A stretch of DNA of 64,000 nt from Microbacterium sp. YJN-G (GTDB taxonomy: Bacteria > Actinomycetota > Actinomycetes > Actinomycetales > Microbacteriaceae), in the NCBI RefSeq assembly GCF_015040615.1, contig NZ_CP060402.1:372001-436000 (forward strand). The letters run 5' to 3'. Position numbers and translations under genes: made by a program. This document shows positions 18,635-28,095 of this stretch, one piece after another (the first letter of the stretch is position 1; the number at the start of each line of letters is the position of its first letter). A model generated the notes under the pieces. It was not told the origin of the DNA. It did not search any database and was given only the letters and a program-made list of their open reading frames with translations.

Positions 18635-19609
18635 ATGTCAAATCAAGAGGTGGAGTTGGTTATCGTCGGGTCCGGTCCCGCCGGGTATACCGCGGCGGTC
18701 TATGCAGCCCGTGCGGGTCTCGCTCCGGTCGTGATCGCGGGTTCGGTCACCGCGGGCGGTGCGTTGATGACGACGACTGAGGTGGAGAACTTCCCCGGTT
18801 TCGTTGACGGTGTGCAGGGTCCGGAGCTGATGGAGTCGATGCGAGCGCAGGCGGAGCGGTTCGGTGCTCGGATCGTCTACGACGACGCGATCCGCGTCGA
18901 TCTTGACGCTGACATGAAGACCGTTGAGACCGGTGCCGGCGAGACGTACCTGGCGCGGACAGTGATCCTGACGATGGGCTCGGCGTACCGCAAGCTCGGC
19001 CTCCCCGAGGAGGAGCGCTTGTCCGGGCACGGAGTGTCTTGGTGCGCGACGTGCGACGGGTTCTTCTTCCGTGACAAGGAGATCGCCGTGATCGGTGGCG
19101 GGGACTCGGCGATGGAAGAGGCTCTGTTCCTCACTCGGTTCGCGTCGAAAGTGACCGTCGTGCACCGCCGGGGCGAGTTCCGCGCGTCGAGGATTATGGC
19201 GCAGCGCGTGCTGGACGATCCGAAGATCGAGGTCGCGTGGGACAGCGAGGTCGCCGCGATCCTCGGCGACGAGCAGGTCACCGGGCTCATGCTGCGCGAC
19301 ACCGTCACCGGGGCCGAGCGCACGCTCGACGCGACGGGGGTGTTCGTCGCGATCGGGCACGATCCGCGCTCCGAGCTCGTCGCGGATCAGGTAGACACCG
19401 ACGCGGACGGCTACGTTCGTGTCGCGCACCCGTCCACGCGGACGAACCTGCCAGGGGTGTTCGCGGCCGGGGATCTCGTCGATCACACGTACCGGCAGGC
19501 TATCACCGCCGCGGGCACCGGCTGCGCGGCCGCGCAGGACGCCCAACACTACCTGTCGAACCTCGCACCCGCTACCGTTTCCGCACCTGTTCTGGAGGTC
19601 TTCGCATGA
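18635..19609 (+). CDS. trxB: Thioredoxin-disulfide reductase
   Basis: A 324-aa FAD/NADPH flavoprotein that reduces thioredoxin. It has the N-terminal FAD-binding [10 protein letters not shown] (12-21), redox-active CATC (Cys137, Cys140), NADPH-binding [10 protein letters not shown] and C-terminal [18 protein letters not shown]. Full length for the family. It is the first gene of the arsenic operon and overlaps the next (thioredoxin) by 4 bp; the pair likely regenerates the thiols needed for arsenate reduction. TTG within GTGGAGTTG is an alternative start, but ATG at 18635 is preferred. It is probably a duplicate of a chromosomal housekeeping copy. Confidence 0.95.
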   Translation: MSNQEVELVIVGSGPAGYTAAVYAARAGLAPVVIAGSVTAGGALMTTTEVENFPGFVDGVQGPELMESMRAQAERFGARIVYDDAIRVDLDADMKTVETGAGETYLARTVILTMGSAYRKLGLPEEERLSGHGVSWCATCDGFFFRDKEIAVIGGGDSAMEEALFLTRFASKVTVVHRRGEFRASRIMAQRVLDDPKIEVAWDSEVAAILGDEQVTGLMLRDTVTGAERTLDATGVFVAIGHDPRSELVADQVDTDADGYVRVAHPSTRTNLPGVFAAGDLVDHTYRQAITAAGTGCAAAQDAQHYLSNLAPATVSAPVLEVFA

Positions 19610-19932
19610 GCACCGTCACCCCCGTCACCGACGCCACTTTCCAGGACGAGGTCCTCGACTCCGAGCTGCCCGTCGTCGTCGACATCTGGGCGACCTGGTG
19701 CGGGCCGTGCAAGGCAATCGCTCCGATCCTGGACCAGCTCGCCGGCGAGTACGCGGGGCGTGTGAAGATCGTGAAGCTGGACGCCGATCAGAATCCTGAG
19801 ACTGTGGCCGCCGCGGGCGTGACATCGATCCCGACCCTTGGCTTCTACCGGAACGGGGAACGGGTGGACGTGCTGATTGGCGCGCACCCGAAGCCCGTCT
19901 ACTCGGCGAAGATCGAGGATCTGTTCGCATGA
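19606..19932 (+). CDS. trxA: Thioredoxin
   Basis: A 108-aa thioredoxin with the canonical active site WCGPC (Cys32, Cys35) and cis-proline region SIPT. Its ATG overlaps the trxB stop (ATGA) and its own stop overlaps the acr3 start, so reductase, thioredoxin and arsenite pump are co-translated. A longer open frame from 19,237 is an overlap with trxB and is discarded. Likely electron donor for the arsenate reductases of this operon. Confidence 0.95.
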   Translation: MSTVTPVTDATFQDEVLDSELPVVVDIWATWCGPCKAIAPILDQLAGEYAGRVKIVKLDADQNPETVAAAGVTSIPTLGFYRNGERVDVLIGAHPKPVYSAKIEDLFA

Positions 19933-21017
19933 CCGACACTCTGACCCGCACCGCGCCGAAGCGCCTTTCCACGCTCGACCGGTGGCTGCCGCTGTGGATC
20001 GGCCTCGCCATGGTCGCGGGCCTCCTCCTCGGACGATTCGTGCCAGCGCTTTCCGACGCGCTCTCCGCAATGGAGGTCGGCGGGATCTCGATCCCGATCG
20101 GGCTGGGCCTGCTGGTGATGATGTATCCCGTGCTCGCGAAGGTCCGCTATGACAAGGTCGCGGCCGTCACCGGGGACAAGAAGTTGCTGGTCTCGTCGCT
20201 GGTGCTGAACTGGCTGGCGGGCCCCGCGGTGATGTTCGCTCTCGCCTGGATCTTCCTGCCCGATCTGCCCGAGTACCGGACCGGGCTCATCATCGTGGGC
20301 CTGGCGCGGTGCATCGCGATGGTCGTGATCTGGAACGACCTGGCCTGCGGGGATCGCGAGGCCACGGCTGTGCTCGTCGCGATCAACTCCGTCTTCCAGG
20401 TCGTGATGTTCTCGGTGCTGGGCTGGTTCTACCTCACGGTGCTGCCGGGCTGGCTGGGCCTGGACGCGCAGGGCCTGGAGGTCTCCGTCTGGCAGATCGC
20501 GCTGAACGTGCTCGTCTTCCTCGGCGTGCCGCTGGTGGCGGGGTTCGCGTCACGGTGGATCGGCGAGAAGCGCCGCGGCCGCGCGTGGTACGAGGAGAAG
20601 TTCCTCCCCCCGGTCGGCCCGTGGGCGCTGTACGGGCTGCTGTTCACGATCGTTCTGCTGTTCGCGCTGCAAGGTGAGCAGGTCACGTCCCGCCCGCTGG
20701 ATGTGGCGCGGATCGCGCTGCCGCTGTTGGTCTACTTCGGCCTGATGTGGTTCGCGGGGCTGCTGCTCGGCAAGGGTCTCGGTCTCGGCTACGCACGGTC
20801 GACGACGCTGGCGTTCACCGCGGCGGGCAACAACTTCGAACTCGCCATCGCGGTCGCGATCGGCACCTTCGGCGCAGCCTCCGGGCAGGCTCTCGCGGGC
20901 GTTGTCGGCCCCCTGATCGAGGTGCCCGTGCTGGTCGGTCTCGTCTACGTCTCGCTCCGGGCCGCGAAGGCCTGGTTCCGCACCGACCCCTACGCTGTCG
21001 AATCGAGGATGTCATGA
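19929..21017 (+). CDS. acr3: ACR3-family arsenite efflux transporter
   Basis: A 362-aa membrane carrier of the BART superfamily with ten predicted helices. It shows the conserved ACR3 stretch around GLARCIAMVVIWNDLACGD (residues 116-134), which contains the functionally critical cysteine. It exports arsenite, and antimonite in some members, using the proton gradient. It is tightly overlapped by the thioredoxin gene upstream and the arsR-arsC fusion downstream. It is the efflux arm of the pathway completed by the two arsenate reductases. Confidence 0.92.
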   Translation: MTDTLTRTAPKRLSTLDRWLPLWIGLAMVAGLLLGRFVPALSDALSAMEVGGISIPIGLGLLVMMYPVLAKVRYDKVAAVTGDKKLLVSSLVLNWLAGPAVMFALAWIFLPDLPEYRTGLIIVGLARCIAMVVIWNDLACGDREATAVLVAINSVFQVVMFSVLGWFYLTVLPGWLGLDAQGLEVSVWQIALNVLVFLGVPLVAGFASRWIGEKRRGRAWYEEKFLPPVGPWALYGLLFTIVLLFALQGEQVTSRPLDVARIALPLLVYFGLMWFAGLLLGKGLGLGYARSTTLAFTAAGNNFELAIAVAIGTFGAASGQALAGVVGPLIEVPVLVGLVYVSLRAAKAWFRTDPYAVESRMS

Positions 21018-22018
21018 CCGATACCGCCGTCATCTCCGACACGGAGGCGTGCGCGCCGTCCGCGACGCATGCCATCGGCACCGAGGCCGCGACCACCGTG
21101 GCCGGCGCGCTAAAGGCGCTCGCTGATCCGCTGCGTCTGCGGATGCTCTCCGCGATCGCGACCGACCCTCGCGGAGAGTCCTGCGTGTGCGACCTCGCCG
21201 AGCTCGCCGACGTGTCCCAGCCGACGGTCTCCCACCATCTGAAGGTGCTGAAGGAGACGGGGATGCTGCTGTCCGAGCGGCGGGGTACCTGGGTGTACTA
21301 CCACATCGCGCCAGGCAAGCAGCGCGCGGTCGCAGCTCTCCTTGACGCATTCGCTCCCGCCGCAGCCGTCATGGACGAGCCCGAAGACACCGCAGCACGG
21401 GCCGAGGCCTTGCAGCAGATGGACGCCCGCGTGACCCGCCTCGCCGAGGAACTCGCGGACGAACTGACCGGGCTGAACCGAGAACTCGTGGTCGCGATCG
21501 TGCGCGAGTCCTACGCGGGCCTGGTGCGTTCGGCGAAGCTGACGGCGCACATGATCCCGCTCACCGAACGCTTCGCCCGACAGCGCCTGGCCGACCTGAC
21601 CCGTGATCGCAGCGCGGGCGTGCCGCAGGTACTGTTCGTGTGCGTGCAGAACGCGGGCCGCTCGCAACTCGCCGCCGCGATCGTCAACCGGCTCGCTGGG
21701 GGCAAGGTCATCGCCCGCTCCGCCGGGTCGACGCCGGCGGTCGATGTGCACCCGCACGTGCGCTCCCTGCTCACCGAGATCGAAGGCGAACAGCAGGCCG
21801 GGGATGCGTTCCCGAAGCCGCTGACCGACGACGCGGTGCGCGCCGCGGACGTGGTGGTGACGATGGGCTGCGGCGACGTGTGCCCAATCATCCCCGGCGT
21901 CCGCTACGAGGACTGGGCCGTCGGAGACCCAGCGCTGGCCTCCCGGGAAGGGGTCGAAGCGATCCGCCACGACATCGAGGGCCGCGTGCGCGAGCTCCTC
22001 GCCACCCTCACCGACTGA
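21014..22018 (+). CDS. arsR-arsC: ArsR repressor-ArsC arsenate reductase fusion
   Basis: A 334-aa three-part fusion. Residues 30-115 are an ArsR/SmtB winged helix with metal-site cysteines in CVCDL (Cys57, Cys59) and recognition helix SQPTVSHHLKVL (69-80). Residues 135-195 form a helical bundle resembling the dimerisation helices found on actinobacterial arsenate reductases. Residues 205-334 are a low-molecular-weight-phosphatase-type arsenate reductase with P-loop CVQNAGRSQ (Cys210). The ATG at 21014 overlaps the acr3 stop. The protein would both sense As(III) and reduce As(V). A separate arsC follows 15 bp downstream, so reductase activity is duplicated. Confidence 0.9.
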   Translation: MTDTAVISDTEACAPSATHAIGTEAATTVAGALKALADPLRLRMLSAIATDPRGESCVCDLAELADVSQPTVSHHLKVLKETGMLLSERRGTWVYYHIAPGKQRAVAALLDAFAPAAAVMDEPEDTAARAEALQQMDARVTRLAEELADELTGLNRELVVAIVRESYAGLVRSAKLTAHMIPLTERFARQRLADLTRDRSAGVPQVLFVCVQNAGRSQLAAAIVNRLAGGKVIARSAGSTPAVDVHPHVRSLLTEIEGEQQAGDAFPKPLTDDAVRAADVVVTMGCGDVCPIIPGVRYEDWAVGDPALASREGVEAIRHDIEGRVRELLATLTD

Positions 22019-22033
22019 AAGAAGCGAACAACG

Positions 22034-22441
22034 ATGACTGATCAGAAGCCCTCCGTCCTCTTCGTCTGCGTCCACAACGCCGGCCGCTCCCAGATGGCCG
22101 CGGGCTGGCTCCGCGAGCTCGCCGGTGACCGCGTCGAGGTTCGCTCCGCAGGCTCCATGCCCGCTAATCAGATCAACCCCGTCGCCGTCGAGGCCATGCG
22201 TGAGGTCGGCATCGACATCACCGCCGAGCAGCCGAAGGTGCTCACCACCGAGGCTGTGCAGGGCTCCGACGTGGTCATCACGATGGGCTGCGGCGACGCC
22301 TGTCCGTTCTTCCCGGGCAAGCGCTACGAGGACTGGAAGCTCGACGACCCCGCAGGGCAGGGCATCGAGTCGGTGCGCCCGATTCGCGACGAGATTAAGC
22401 GCCGCATCGAAGCGCTTCTCTCCGAGCTGATCGGACAGTGA
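22034..22441 (+). CDS. arsC: Arsenate reductase, LMW-PTP type
   Basis: A 135-aa enzyme reducing arsenate to arsenite. The P-loop is CVHNAGRSQ (Cys12), with GCGD and the downstream CPFFPGKRYEDW typical of thiol-linked ArsC proteins. In Actinobacteria these use mycothiol/mycoredoxin or thioredoxin; the trxB-trx pair of this operon favours thioredoxin. GAAAGAAG precedes the ATG. Its stop overlaps the GTG of chrA. Confidence 0.93.
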   Translation: MTDQKPSVLFVCVHNAGRSQMAAGWLRELAGDRVEVRSAGSMPANQINPVAVEAMREVGIDITAEQPKVLTTEAVQGSDVVITMGCGDACPFFPGKRYEDWKLDDPAGQGIESVRPIRDEIKRRIEALLSELIGQ

Positions 22442-23676
22442 GCCGGGTGGTGAGCGTGCGACCTTCGTCCGAGCGTGGTCGCGTCGGGGAGGTGTTTCGG
22501 GCGTTCGCGAAGCTCGGTGTGACGTCGTTCGGCGGCCCGGTCGCGCATCTCGGATACTTCCGCGAGGAGCTCGTTGCCAGACGGAAGTGGGTGGGCGACG
22601 CGCAGTACGCGGAGCTCGTCGCCCTGTGCCAGTTCCTCCCTGGGCCGGCGTCGAGCCAGGTGGGCTTCGCGCTCGGCCTCGTTCGCGCAGGCTTCCGCGG
22701 GGCGCTGGTGGCGTGGACGGCGTTCACGTTGCCGTCCGCGGTGCTGCTGGTGCTCTTCGCCATCGGCGCGGTGTCCCTGGACGGTCCGGTGGGTGCGGGA
22801 TTACTCTTGGGTCTTAAAGCCGTCGCCGTGGCGGTTGTCGCGCACGCCGTGCTGGGGATGGCCCGAACACTCACGCCCGATGTCCGCCGCGCCCTGATCG
22901 GCGTCGCCGCCGCGGTGCTGGCGCTGCTGCTGCCCGGGAACCTCGGCCAGCTCGCCGCGATCCTCATTGGCCTGGCCTCGGGGATCCTCTGGTGCCGGCG
23001 GATCGACGCCGCGGCCTCCGAGCCGCTTGCCGTGCGCGTCTCACGGCGTCTCGGGGCCTCGTGCCTGGTCGTGCTCGGCGCTCTGCTCGTCGTACTCCCC
23101 GTGGCCACCGCGCTGACGCGCAACGCCTGGTTCGGGATCGCGGACGCATTCACCCGGGCAGGAGCACTCGTCTTCGGCGGCGGGCACGTCGTCCTGCCGC
23201 TGCTGCAGGCGGAACCCGCCGTCGCGGGCGCGGTCAGCCACGACCAGTTCCTCGCCGGCTACGGTGCGGCGCAAGCCGTGCCCGGTCCGCTGTTCACCTT
23301 CGCCGCCTACCTCGGCTTCGAAATGCAGGTCGGATCGGCGGCACCGCTCGCGGCGCTCGTCGCCCTCGTCGCAGTCTTCGTGCCCGGCCTGCTGCTCCTG
23401 CTCGGTGTGCTTCCCTTCTGGGAGCGCCTCCGCGGAAACCCGACGGTCCGGTCAGCGATGGCAGGCGCGAATGCTGCGGTGGTCGGGATTCTCGCCGCCG
23501 CGCTGTGGACGCCCGTGATCACATCCGGAGTGACCGGACTCGCACCCTCGATCATCGCGCTCGGGTGCTTCCTCGTGCTCACCGTCTGGAAACTACCGGC
23601 ATGGATCGCTGTGCTCGCAGGCGCGGCGGCAGGCATCATCGCGAGCGTCGCTGGGATCGGCCTCGCTTGGGCGTGA
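22438..23676 (+). CDS. chrA: Chromate transporter, CHR family
   Basis: A 412-aa inner-membrane protein with two homologous halves. The first shows LGVTSFGGPVAHLGYF and the second GGGHVVLPLLQ and AVPGPLFTFAAYLG, the hallmark repeats of bidomain ChrA proteins, which expel chromate. The GTG at 22438 overlaps the arsC stop (GTGA). It is the last gene of the operon and faces the convergent merR gene. Adding chromate efflux to an arsenic operon suggests selection by mixed oxyanion contamination. Confidence 0.92.
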   Translation: MSRVVSVRPSSERGRVGEVFRAFAKLGVTSFGGPVAHLGYFREELVARRKWVGDAQYAELVALCQFLPGPASSQVGFALGLVRAGFRGALVAWTAFTLPSAVLLVLFAIGAVSLDGPVGAGLLLGLKAVAVAVVAHAVLGMARTLTPDVRRALIGVAAAVLALLLPGNLGQLAAILIGLASGILWCRRIDAAASEPLAVRVSRRLGASCLVVLGALLVVLPVATALTRNAWFGIADAFTRAGALVFGGGHVVLPLLQAEPAVAGAVSHDQFLAGYGAAQAVPGPLFTFAAYLGFEMQVGSAAPLAALVALVAVFVPGLLLLLGVLPFWERLRGNPTVRSAMAGANAAVVGILAAALWTPVITSGVTGLAPSIIALGCFLVLTVWKLPAWIAVLAGAAAGIIASVAGIGLAWA

Positions 23677-24045
23677 TCATGTCCCGATACGGTCGCCCAG
23701 CAGGCCGATGAACTCATCGGCCGCGGCGAGCTGCTTCTCGAGTTTCGCCCGCCGCTGCTCCGCGTCAGTAAGGAACTCGGAGAGAAGCTGAGTGGCCTCA
23801 GTCCCGACGGAGCCTTCGGCCTGGCCGGCGTCGAGCGCTCGTAGCAGATCGCCCATCTGCTCCAGCGAGTACCCGAGCGGCTTCATCCGGCGGATGAGCA
23901 TGAGCCGTTCGTAGTCTTCCTCGGTGTAGAGGCGGAACCCGCCCTCGGACCTGCCGGAAGGCTCCAGGAGGCCGATTTCGTCGTAGTGGCGCAGCGTCCG
24001 CAGGGACAGCTCGGTGCGCTCGGCGAGCTCACCAATGTGCATCAT
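23677..24045 (-). CDS. MerR-family transcriptional regulator
   Basis: A MerR-type regulator of about 122 aa. It starts MHIGELAERTELSLRTLRHYDE with the family's N-terminal winged helix, then a dimerisation coiled coil (residues 75-115) and a short C-terminus without a cysteine effector site, so a metal sensor is unlikely. ATG at 24045 (or 24042) matches the family's usual first residues; an in-frame ATG at 24078 adds 11 atypical residues. It is divergent from sulP, with a MerR-type palindrome at 24,083-24,113 between them, and should control sulP and itself. The inducer is unknown. Confidence 0.85.
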   Translation of the reverse strand: MMHIGELAERTELSLRTLRHYDEIGLLEPSGRSEGGFRLYTEEDYERLMLIRRMKPLGYSLEQMGDLLRALDAGQAEGSVGTEATQLLSEFLTDAEQRRAKLEKQLAAADEFIGLLGDRIGT

Positions 24046-24082
24046 CGCGGTTCCAGGCACGGCGCAGCTCCTTCTCATTCGC

Positions 24083-24113
24083 CCCCAACTCTCACGTTAC
24101 GTTAGAGTTGGGG
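24083..24113. promoter_or_regulatory. MerR-type operator between merR and sulP
   Basis: A perfect inverted repeat CCCCAACTCT/AGAGTTGGGG with an 11-bp centre (CACGTTACGTT) lies in the divergent region. Long dyads of this size over a promoter are typical for MerR proteins. Confidence 0.7.
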
Positions 24114-24249
24114 CTGGCTCGCATCTTCTAGCGGGTTTCATCCCGACTGCCACCCCTGACCGGGGCGCACCGTCGGGCGCGCGCCGACGCGCACTCACGC
24201 TTTCGATGGTGTCACATCGACCCATCTCGATCCCTGGGAGGCCTGCCTC

Positions 24250-25764
24250 ATGATGACCATGACCGACGACAAGACGCGGTACCGACCCGAGCCCTCGGTG
24301 CTGACTGCACTGAAGAGCCCCCGGATCCTCACACGCGAGGTCCTAGCCGGCCTCGTCGTCGCGCTGGCGCTCATCCCTGAGGCGATCTCGTTCTCGATCA
24401 TCGCAGGCGTGGACCCGAAGGTCGGACTGTTCTCGTCGTTCATCATGGCGGTGACGATCGCGTTCGTCGGCGGACGCCCCGCCATGATCACGGCGGCAAC
24501 CGGTGCGATCGCGCTCGTCATCGCGCCCGTGGCGCGCGAGTACGGGATGGACTACTTCATCGCGACGGTGCTGCTCGCGGGAGTGCTGCAGATCGTGCTC
24601 GCGGTTCTCGGCGTCGCGAAGCTGATGCGGTTCATCCCGCGCAGCGTCATGGTCGGCTTCGTGAACGCCCTAGCGATCCTGATCTTCACCGCGCAGCTGC
24701 CGCAGCTCATCGATGTGCCGTGGATGGTTTACCCGCTCGTCGCCGTGGGCTTGCTGATCATGGTGTTCATGCCGAAGATCACCAAGGTGATCCCCGCACC
24801 GCTCGTGTCGATCATCATCGTCACCGCGGCCGTGGTGGTCTTCGCGATCAACGTGCCGACCGTCGGCGACCAGGGCGAGCTGCCCCGCAGCCTGCCTGAG
24901 CTGTTCATCCCGAACGTGCCGCTCACGTGGGAGACGCTCACGATCATCGCTCCCTACGCCTTGGCCATGGCACTCGTCGGCCTCATGGAATCCCTCATGA
25001 CCGCGAAACTCGTCGACGATGTCACAGACACTCATTCGAACAAGACCCGAGAGTCCTGGGGGCAGGGCGTGGCGAACATCGCCTCGGGTCTGTTCGGCGG
25101 CATGGGCGGATGCGCGATGATCGGCCAGACCATGATCAATGTGAAGGCGTCCGGTGCGCGCACCCGCATCTCGACCTTTCTGGCTGGGGTATTCCTGCTG
25201 ATCCTGATCGTCGTGCTCGGCGACGTCGTGGCGATCATCCCGATGGCCGCACTGGTCGCGGTGATGATCATGGTCTCGGTCGGCACTTTCGACTGGCACT
25301 CCATCAAACCCTCCACGCTGAAGCGGATGCCGAAGAGCGAGACCGCCGTCATGGTCATCACCGTCGCCGTGGTCGTCGCGACCCACAACCTTGCGGTCGG
25401 CGTGATCATCGGTGTCTTCGTCGCGGCGATCATGTTCGTGCGCCGAGTCGCGCACCTCGTCGACGTCACCCGCGAGGTCACCGAACGCGACGGCGCTCAG
25501 GTCGCGCACTACACCGTCGAGGGGCAGCTGTTGTTCGCCTCCAGCAACGACCTGACCACGCTCTTCGAATACGTAGCCGACCCCGAACGGGTGGTCATCG
25601 ACCTCTCGAGGTCGCACGTCTGGGATGCGTCGACCGTCGCGGCGCTCGATGCGATCGAGACGAAGTACGAGCATCACGGCAAGACCGTCGAGTTCGTCGG
25701 AATGAACGACTACACAAACGCGTTCCACGCCCGACTCACCGGCGGGCTCGGGAACGGTCACTGA
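24250..25764 (+). CDS. SulP-family anion transporter with STAS domain
   Basis: A 504-aa SulP/SLC26-type permease. About ten to twelve membrane segments fill residues 30-400, including the family start region [21 protein letters not shown]-terminal STAS domain (415-500) carries [20 protein letters not shown]. Family members move sulfate, bicarbonate or other oxyanions. It sits after the arsenic-chromate operon and under a MerR regulator; it might import sulfate to counter chromate competition, or carry another oxyanion. That link is inference. It converges with the recombinase genes. Confidence 0.9.
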   Translation: MMTMTDDKTRYRPEPSVLTALKSPRILTREVLAGLVVALALIPEAISFSIIAGVDPKVGLFSSFIMAVTIAFVGGRPAMITAATGAIALVIAPVAREYGMDYFIATVLLAGVLQIVLAVLGVAKLMRFIPRSVMVGFVNALAILIFTAQLPQLIDVPWMVYPLVAVGLLIMVFMPKITKVIPAPLVSIIIVTAAVVVFAINVPTVGDQGELPRSLPELFIPNVPLTWETLTIIAPYALAMALVGLMESLMTAKLVDDVTDTHSNKTRESWGQGVANIASGLFGGMGGCAMIGQTMINVKASGARTRISTFLAGVFLLILIVVLGDVVAIIPMAALVAVMIMVSVGTFDWHSIKPSTLKRMPKSETAVMVITVAVVVATHNLAVGVIIGVFVAAIMFVRRVAHLVDVTREVTERDGAQVAHYTVEGQLLFASSNDLTTLFEYVADPERVVIDLSRSHVWDASTVAALDAIETKYEHHGKTVEFVGMNDYTNAFHARLTGGLGNGH

Positions 25765-25795
25765 CCTGCAGTAGGCAATGGCGGTCGCGGTTTAG

Positions 25796-27757
25796 TCAGG
25801 GTTCTGCACGGAGTTTTGGATAGTCCGTCCAGTCGCCACTGGCAAGGCGCGACCAGGCAGCTGCTGACGCTGCTGTGATGCCGAGGAGATCGGAGACGAT
25901 TCGTGGGTGCATCTGCCGGGTCAGTTCGATCAGCGCGGTCGTTCGAGCGCTTCCTGAACGCAGCCCCTGCTGGCGCAGACGTCGGCTGAGTGGGCCTGGC
26001 GTGAGATGCAACCCCGGATTCCTGCCGGGAAAGAGCCATCCCTCGGGTCGGTGTCTCGATGTGTCAGCGAGCTCGGCGATCGCATTCCCGAGGACCTCGG
26101 GCAGTTCGATTGGCTCGGCTCCGACGGTGAGCTTCACCGGTCGTGATGTCACGTCGACCTGCTCACGGGTGAGCGCGACGATGCGAGTGAGGTGGACGCC
26201 GTAGAGGAGCACGAGCAACCCAGCGGCACGCGTCTTGGGATCCATGTCGAGGTCCGAGAGGAACCTTCGAGCCATCTGCCACCGATGGTCGGATTCGTAG
26301 TGCCGGCCCTCGAGGTGGCTCGTGCGGAACTCGACGTGGAGTGTGCTGAGCCGGTGCCGTCGCAGCCAGCGTGTGAACGGGGCGAGAGCGTCGCGCTGGC
26401 TCGGTGAGCCCGTGAGAAATGCGTCGAGTCCGCGCTGCGAGAAGGTGGCCAGTGTCTCGTGCTGCGATCGGATCTCGTGCAGGAGCGCGGCGCAATGCTT
26501 GAGTGCTGCTCGCTGTCTCTGGAAGCCGGCCGCGGGGCTTGAGGGGCCCTGAGACACGGCCCGGAACGCTCTGGTGGACCGGAGAAGCTCCCAGGTGCAG
26601 TATCGACGCAGGATTAGCCGATCGTCGGCAGCTTCGATGCTCGCCAACCATTCGTCAAGCCAGTGATCGAAACGCACGGTCTCGACGTCGAGTTCTGGTA
26701 GCACGTTGGAGCGGACCAGCAGTGAAAGAAGGAAGGCGACCGACTGGCCAGACCGGGCTCTCGTGATGATCGCGTCCGCGGTGAGAGGCAGGGTTCCTTC
26801 TGCGAGTTCACGGAGCACAGCGGCGCATTTGCGCTTGTGCTGCCACCGTTCGAGAGAATTCGCCTTGCCGTGATGTGTGAGGAGGTAATCCGCGAGCGGC
26901 TGGAGTTCGGGACGGACACTGCCTGTGTCATCGCAGAGGAGCCGCTGGATGGTGATCGGTCGTCGACACTCAGCGCAGAGGCGATGCTTACGCACTTCTT
27001 CGATTGATCCGCAGCTGGGGCATGCCATCGTGATCGGCGAGCCGGCGCAATCGGCGCAGACCTTCTGCCCGTTCATGAATCCGGTGAGAAACACCTTGCG
27101 TCCGCACTCAGGGCAGGGTTGCGGGGTGCGCATCGCGTAGTAGCAACGAGCGCATACTCGCCGCCCGTCGAGATGGGAAGCGACACGTCCCGGTTCGCCG
27201 CAGAGCCCGCAGGTCTTTATCGGTGCGGTGTAGCAGTTCAGGCAGACAAGCTCTGGACGGCGGACGACGATAGTTGCGTGCTGACCGCACCGGGAGCAGA
27301 GGCCGAACGATCGACGATCAGCTCGCCAACATTCGCGGCAGTATCGCTTCCCGTCGATGGTGCGCTGCACTGGCCTGACCCGTCCACAGGTCGCGCAGGC
27401 GACCGATCTGGCGTTCCGCTCGCAGCGCGAGCAATGCCTCCCGCCGTTCGGGGCCTTATGCGGCATCCGGACTGCTCGCCCACATGACTCGCACGTCGGC
27501 AGCACCACCCGACTCGCGCCCTCTGCGACGAGTGCGTGGGCCAGGTCTTGGACGGTTACTGGCACGTTCCGGTGCCGGCCCTCCAACACCCCGGGTTGCT
27601 TCAGCAATGCGAGTTCGAGAAGCCGCTGCGTGAGGGGCACCGGCGCGACCGAATGCACGATCTCGGCCAGTTGCTCGGGTGAGATCTCAGGAATGAGGGG
27701 ACGGACGAGAGCGACGATCTCCGCGACCCTCGGCTCCTGCGGAGGCTTCGCCGCCAC
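25796..27757 (-). CDS. TnpB-like large recombinase of the Tn554-type element, with Cys-rich zinc fingers
   Basis: About 653 aa. The N-terminal 100 residues are helical. Residues about 100-270 carry at least eight CxxC pairs (CESCGR, CSRCER, CATCGR, CSRCGQ, CGLCGE, CPECGR, CPSCGS and others), a zinc-ribbon array for DNA binding. The C-terminal part resembles a tyrosine-recombinase fold (LLYGVHLTRIVAL...TPGPLSRRLRQ...SDLLGITAASAAAWSRLA), but the HxxR and tyrosine boxes are not canonical. The GTG at 27757 is preferred because the larger frame overlaps the HTH gene antisense-like in another phase. It forms an operon with the HTH protein and the catalytically complete recombinase upstream. Confidence 0.7.
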   Translation of the reverse strand: MAAKPPQEPRVAEIVALVRPLIPEISPEQLAEIVHSVAPVPLTQRLLELALLKQPGVLEGRHRNVPVTVQDLAHALVAEGASRVVLPTCESCGRAVRMPHKAPNGGRHCSRCERNARSVACATCGRVRPVQRTIDGKRYCRECWRADRRSFGLCSRCGQHATIVVRRPELVCLNCYTAPIKTCGLCGEPGRVASHLDGRRVCARCYYAMRTPQPCPECGRKVFLTGFMNGQKVCADCAGSPITMACPSCGSIEEVRKHRLCAECRRPITIQRLLCDDTGSVRPELQPLADYLLTHHGKANSLERWQHKRKCAAVLRELAEGTLPLTADAIITRARSGQSVAFLLSLLVRSNVLPELDVETVRFDHWLDEWLASIEAADDRLILRRYCTWELLRSTRAFRAVSQGPSSPAAGFQRQRAALKHCAALLHEIRSQHETLATFSQRGLDAFLTGSPSQRDALAPFTRWLRRHRLSTLHVEFRTSHLEGRHYESDHRWQMARRFLSDLDMDPKTRAAGLLVLLYGVHLTRIVALTREQVDVTSRPVKLTVGAEPIELPEVLGNAIAELADTSRHRPEGWLFPGRNPGLHLTPGPLSRRLRQQGLRSGSARTTALIELTRQMHPRIVSDLLGITAASAAAWSRLASGDWTDYPKLRAEP

Positions 27758-27759
27758 GG

Positions 27760-28095
27760 CTACTTCGTACGCGGCCGGCGGATGGCGGCCCGGACCGGCC
27801 GGAGATCGCCGATAGATCCGCGCGTCGCTTCCTCGCCCACGGCGACCGGGATCCCGGCCTCCCGGCGGGTGATCGCCACGAGATCGTCGAGCGTGCACTC
27901 CAGCGCATCGCAGAGCGCTGCGAGGACATCGAGGCGGACGCGCTGTGGCGGCTGCGTCACCAGCCGATACACCTGCTCCCGTGACAGGTCGATGCCGCGC
28001 TCCTCGAGTAGCGGTTTCAGCTTCGATGTCTGGAAGATCCCGCGCGATGCCATCACGCTGCGCAGGTTCCAACCGGTCTCGAGCTCAACGACCAT
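27760..28095 (-). CDS. XRE-type HTH protein of the recombinase operon
   Basis: A 111-aa protein with a Cro/C1-type helix-turn-helix (LSREQVYRLVTQPPQRVRLDVLAALCDALECTLDDL, shown here only as the span from residue 37 to 71). It sits between the two recombinase genes, overlapping the upstream stop by 11 bp and ending 2 bp before the downstream GTG. The position corresponds to the small third protein of Tn554-like elements, which influences orientation and efficiency of transposition. It could equally repress the operon. Confidence 0.75.
   Translation of the reverse strand: MVVELETGWNLRSVMASRGIFQTSKLKPLLEERGIDLSREQVYRLVTQPPQRVRLDVLAALCDALECTLDDLVAITRREAGIPVAVGEEATRGSIGDLRPVRAAIRRPRTK

Noticed and set aside
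18638..19549. Long minus-strand frame opposite trxB
   Set aside because: GC-codon shadow of a clear thioredoxin reductase gene.
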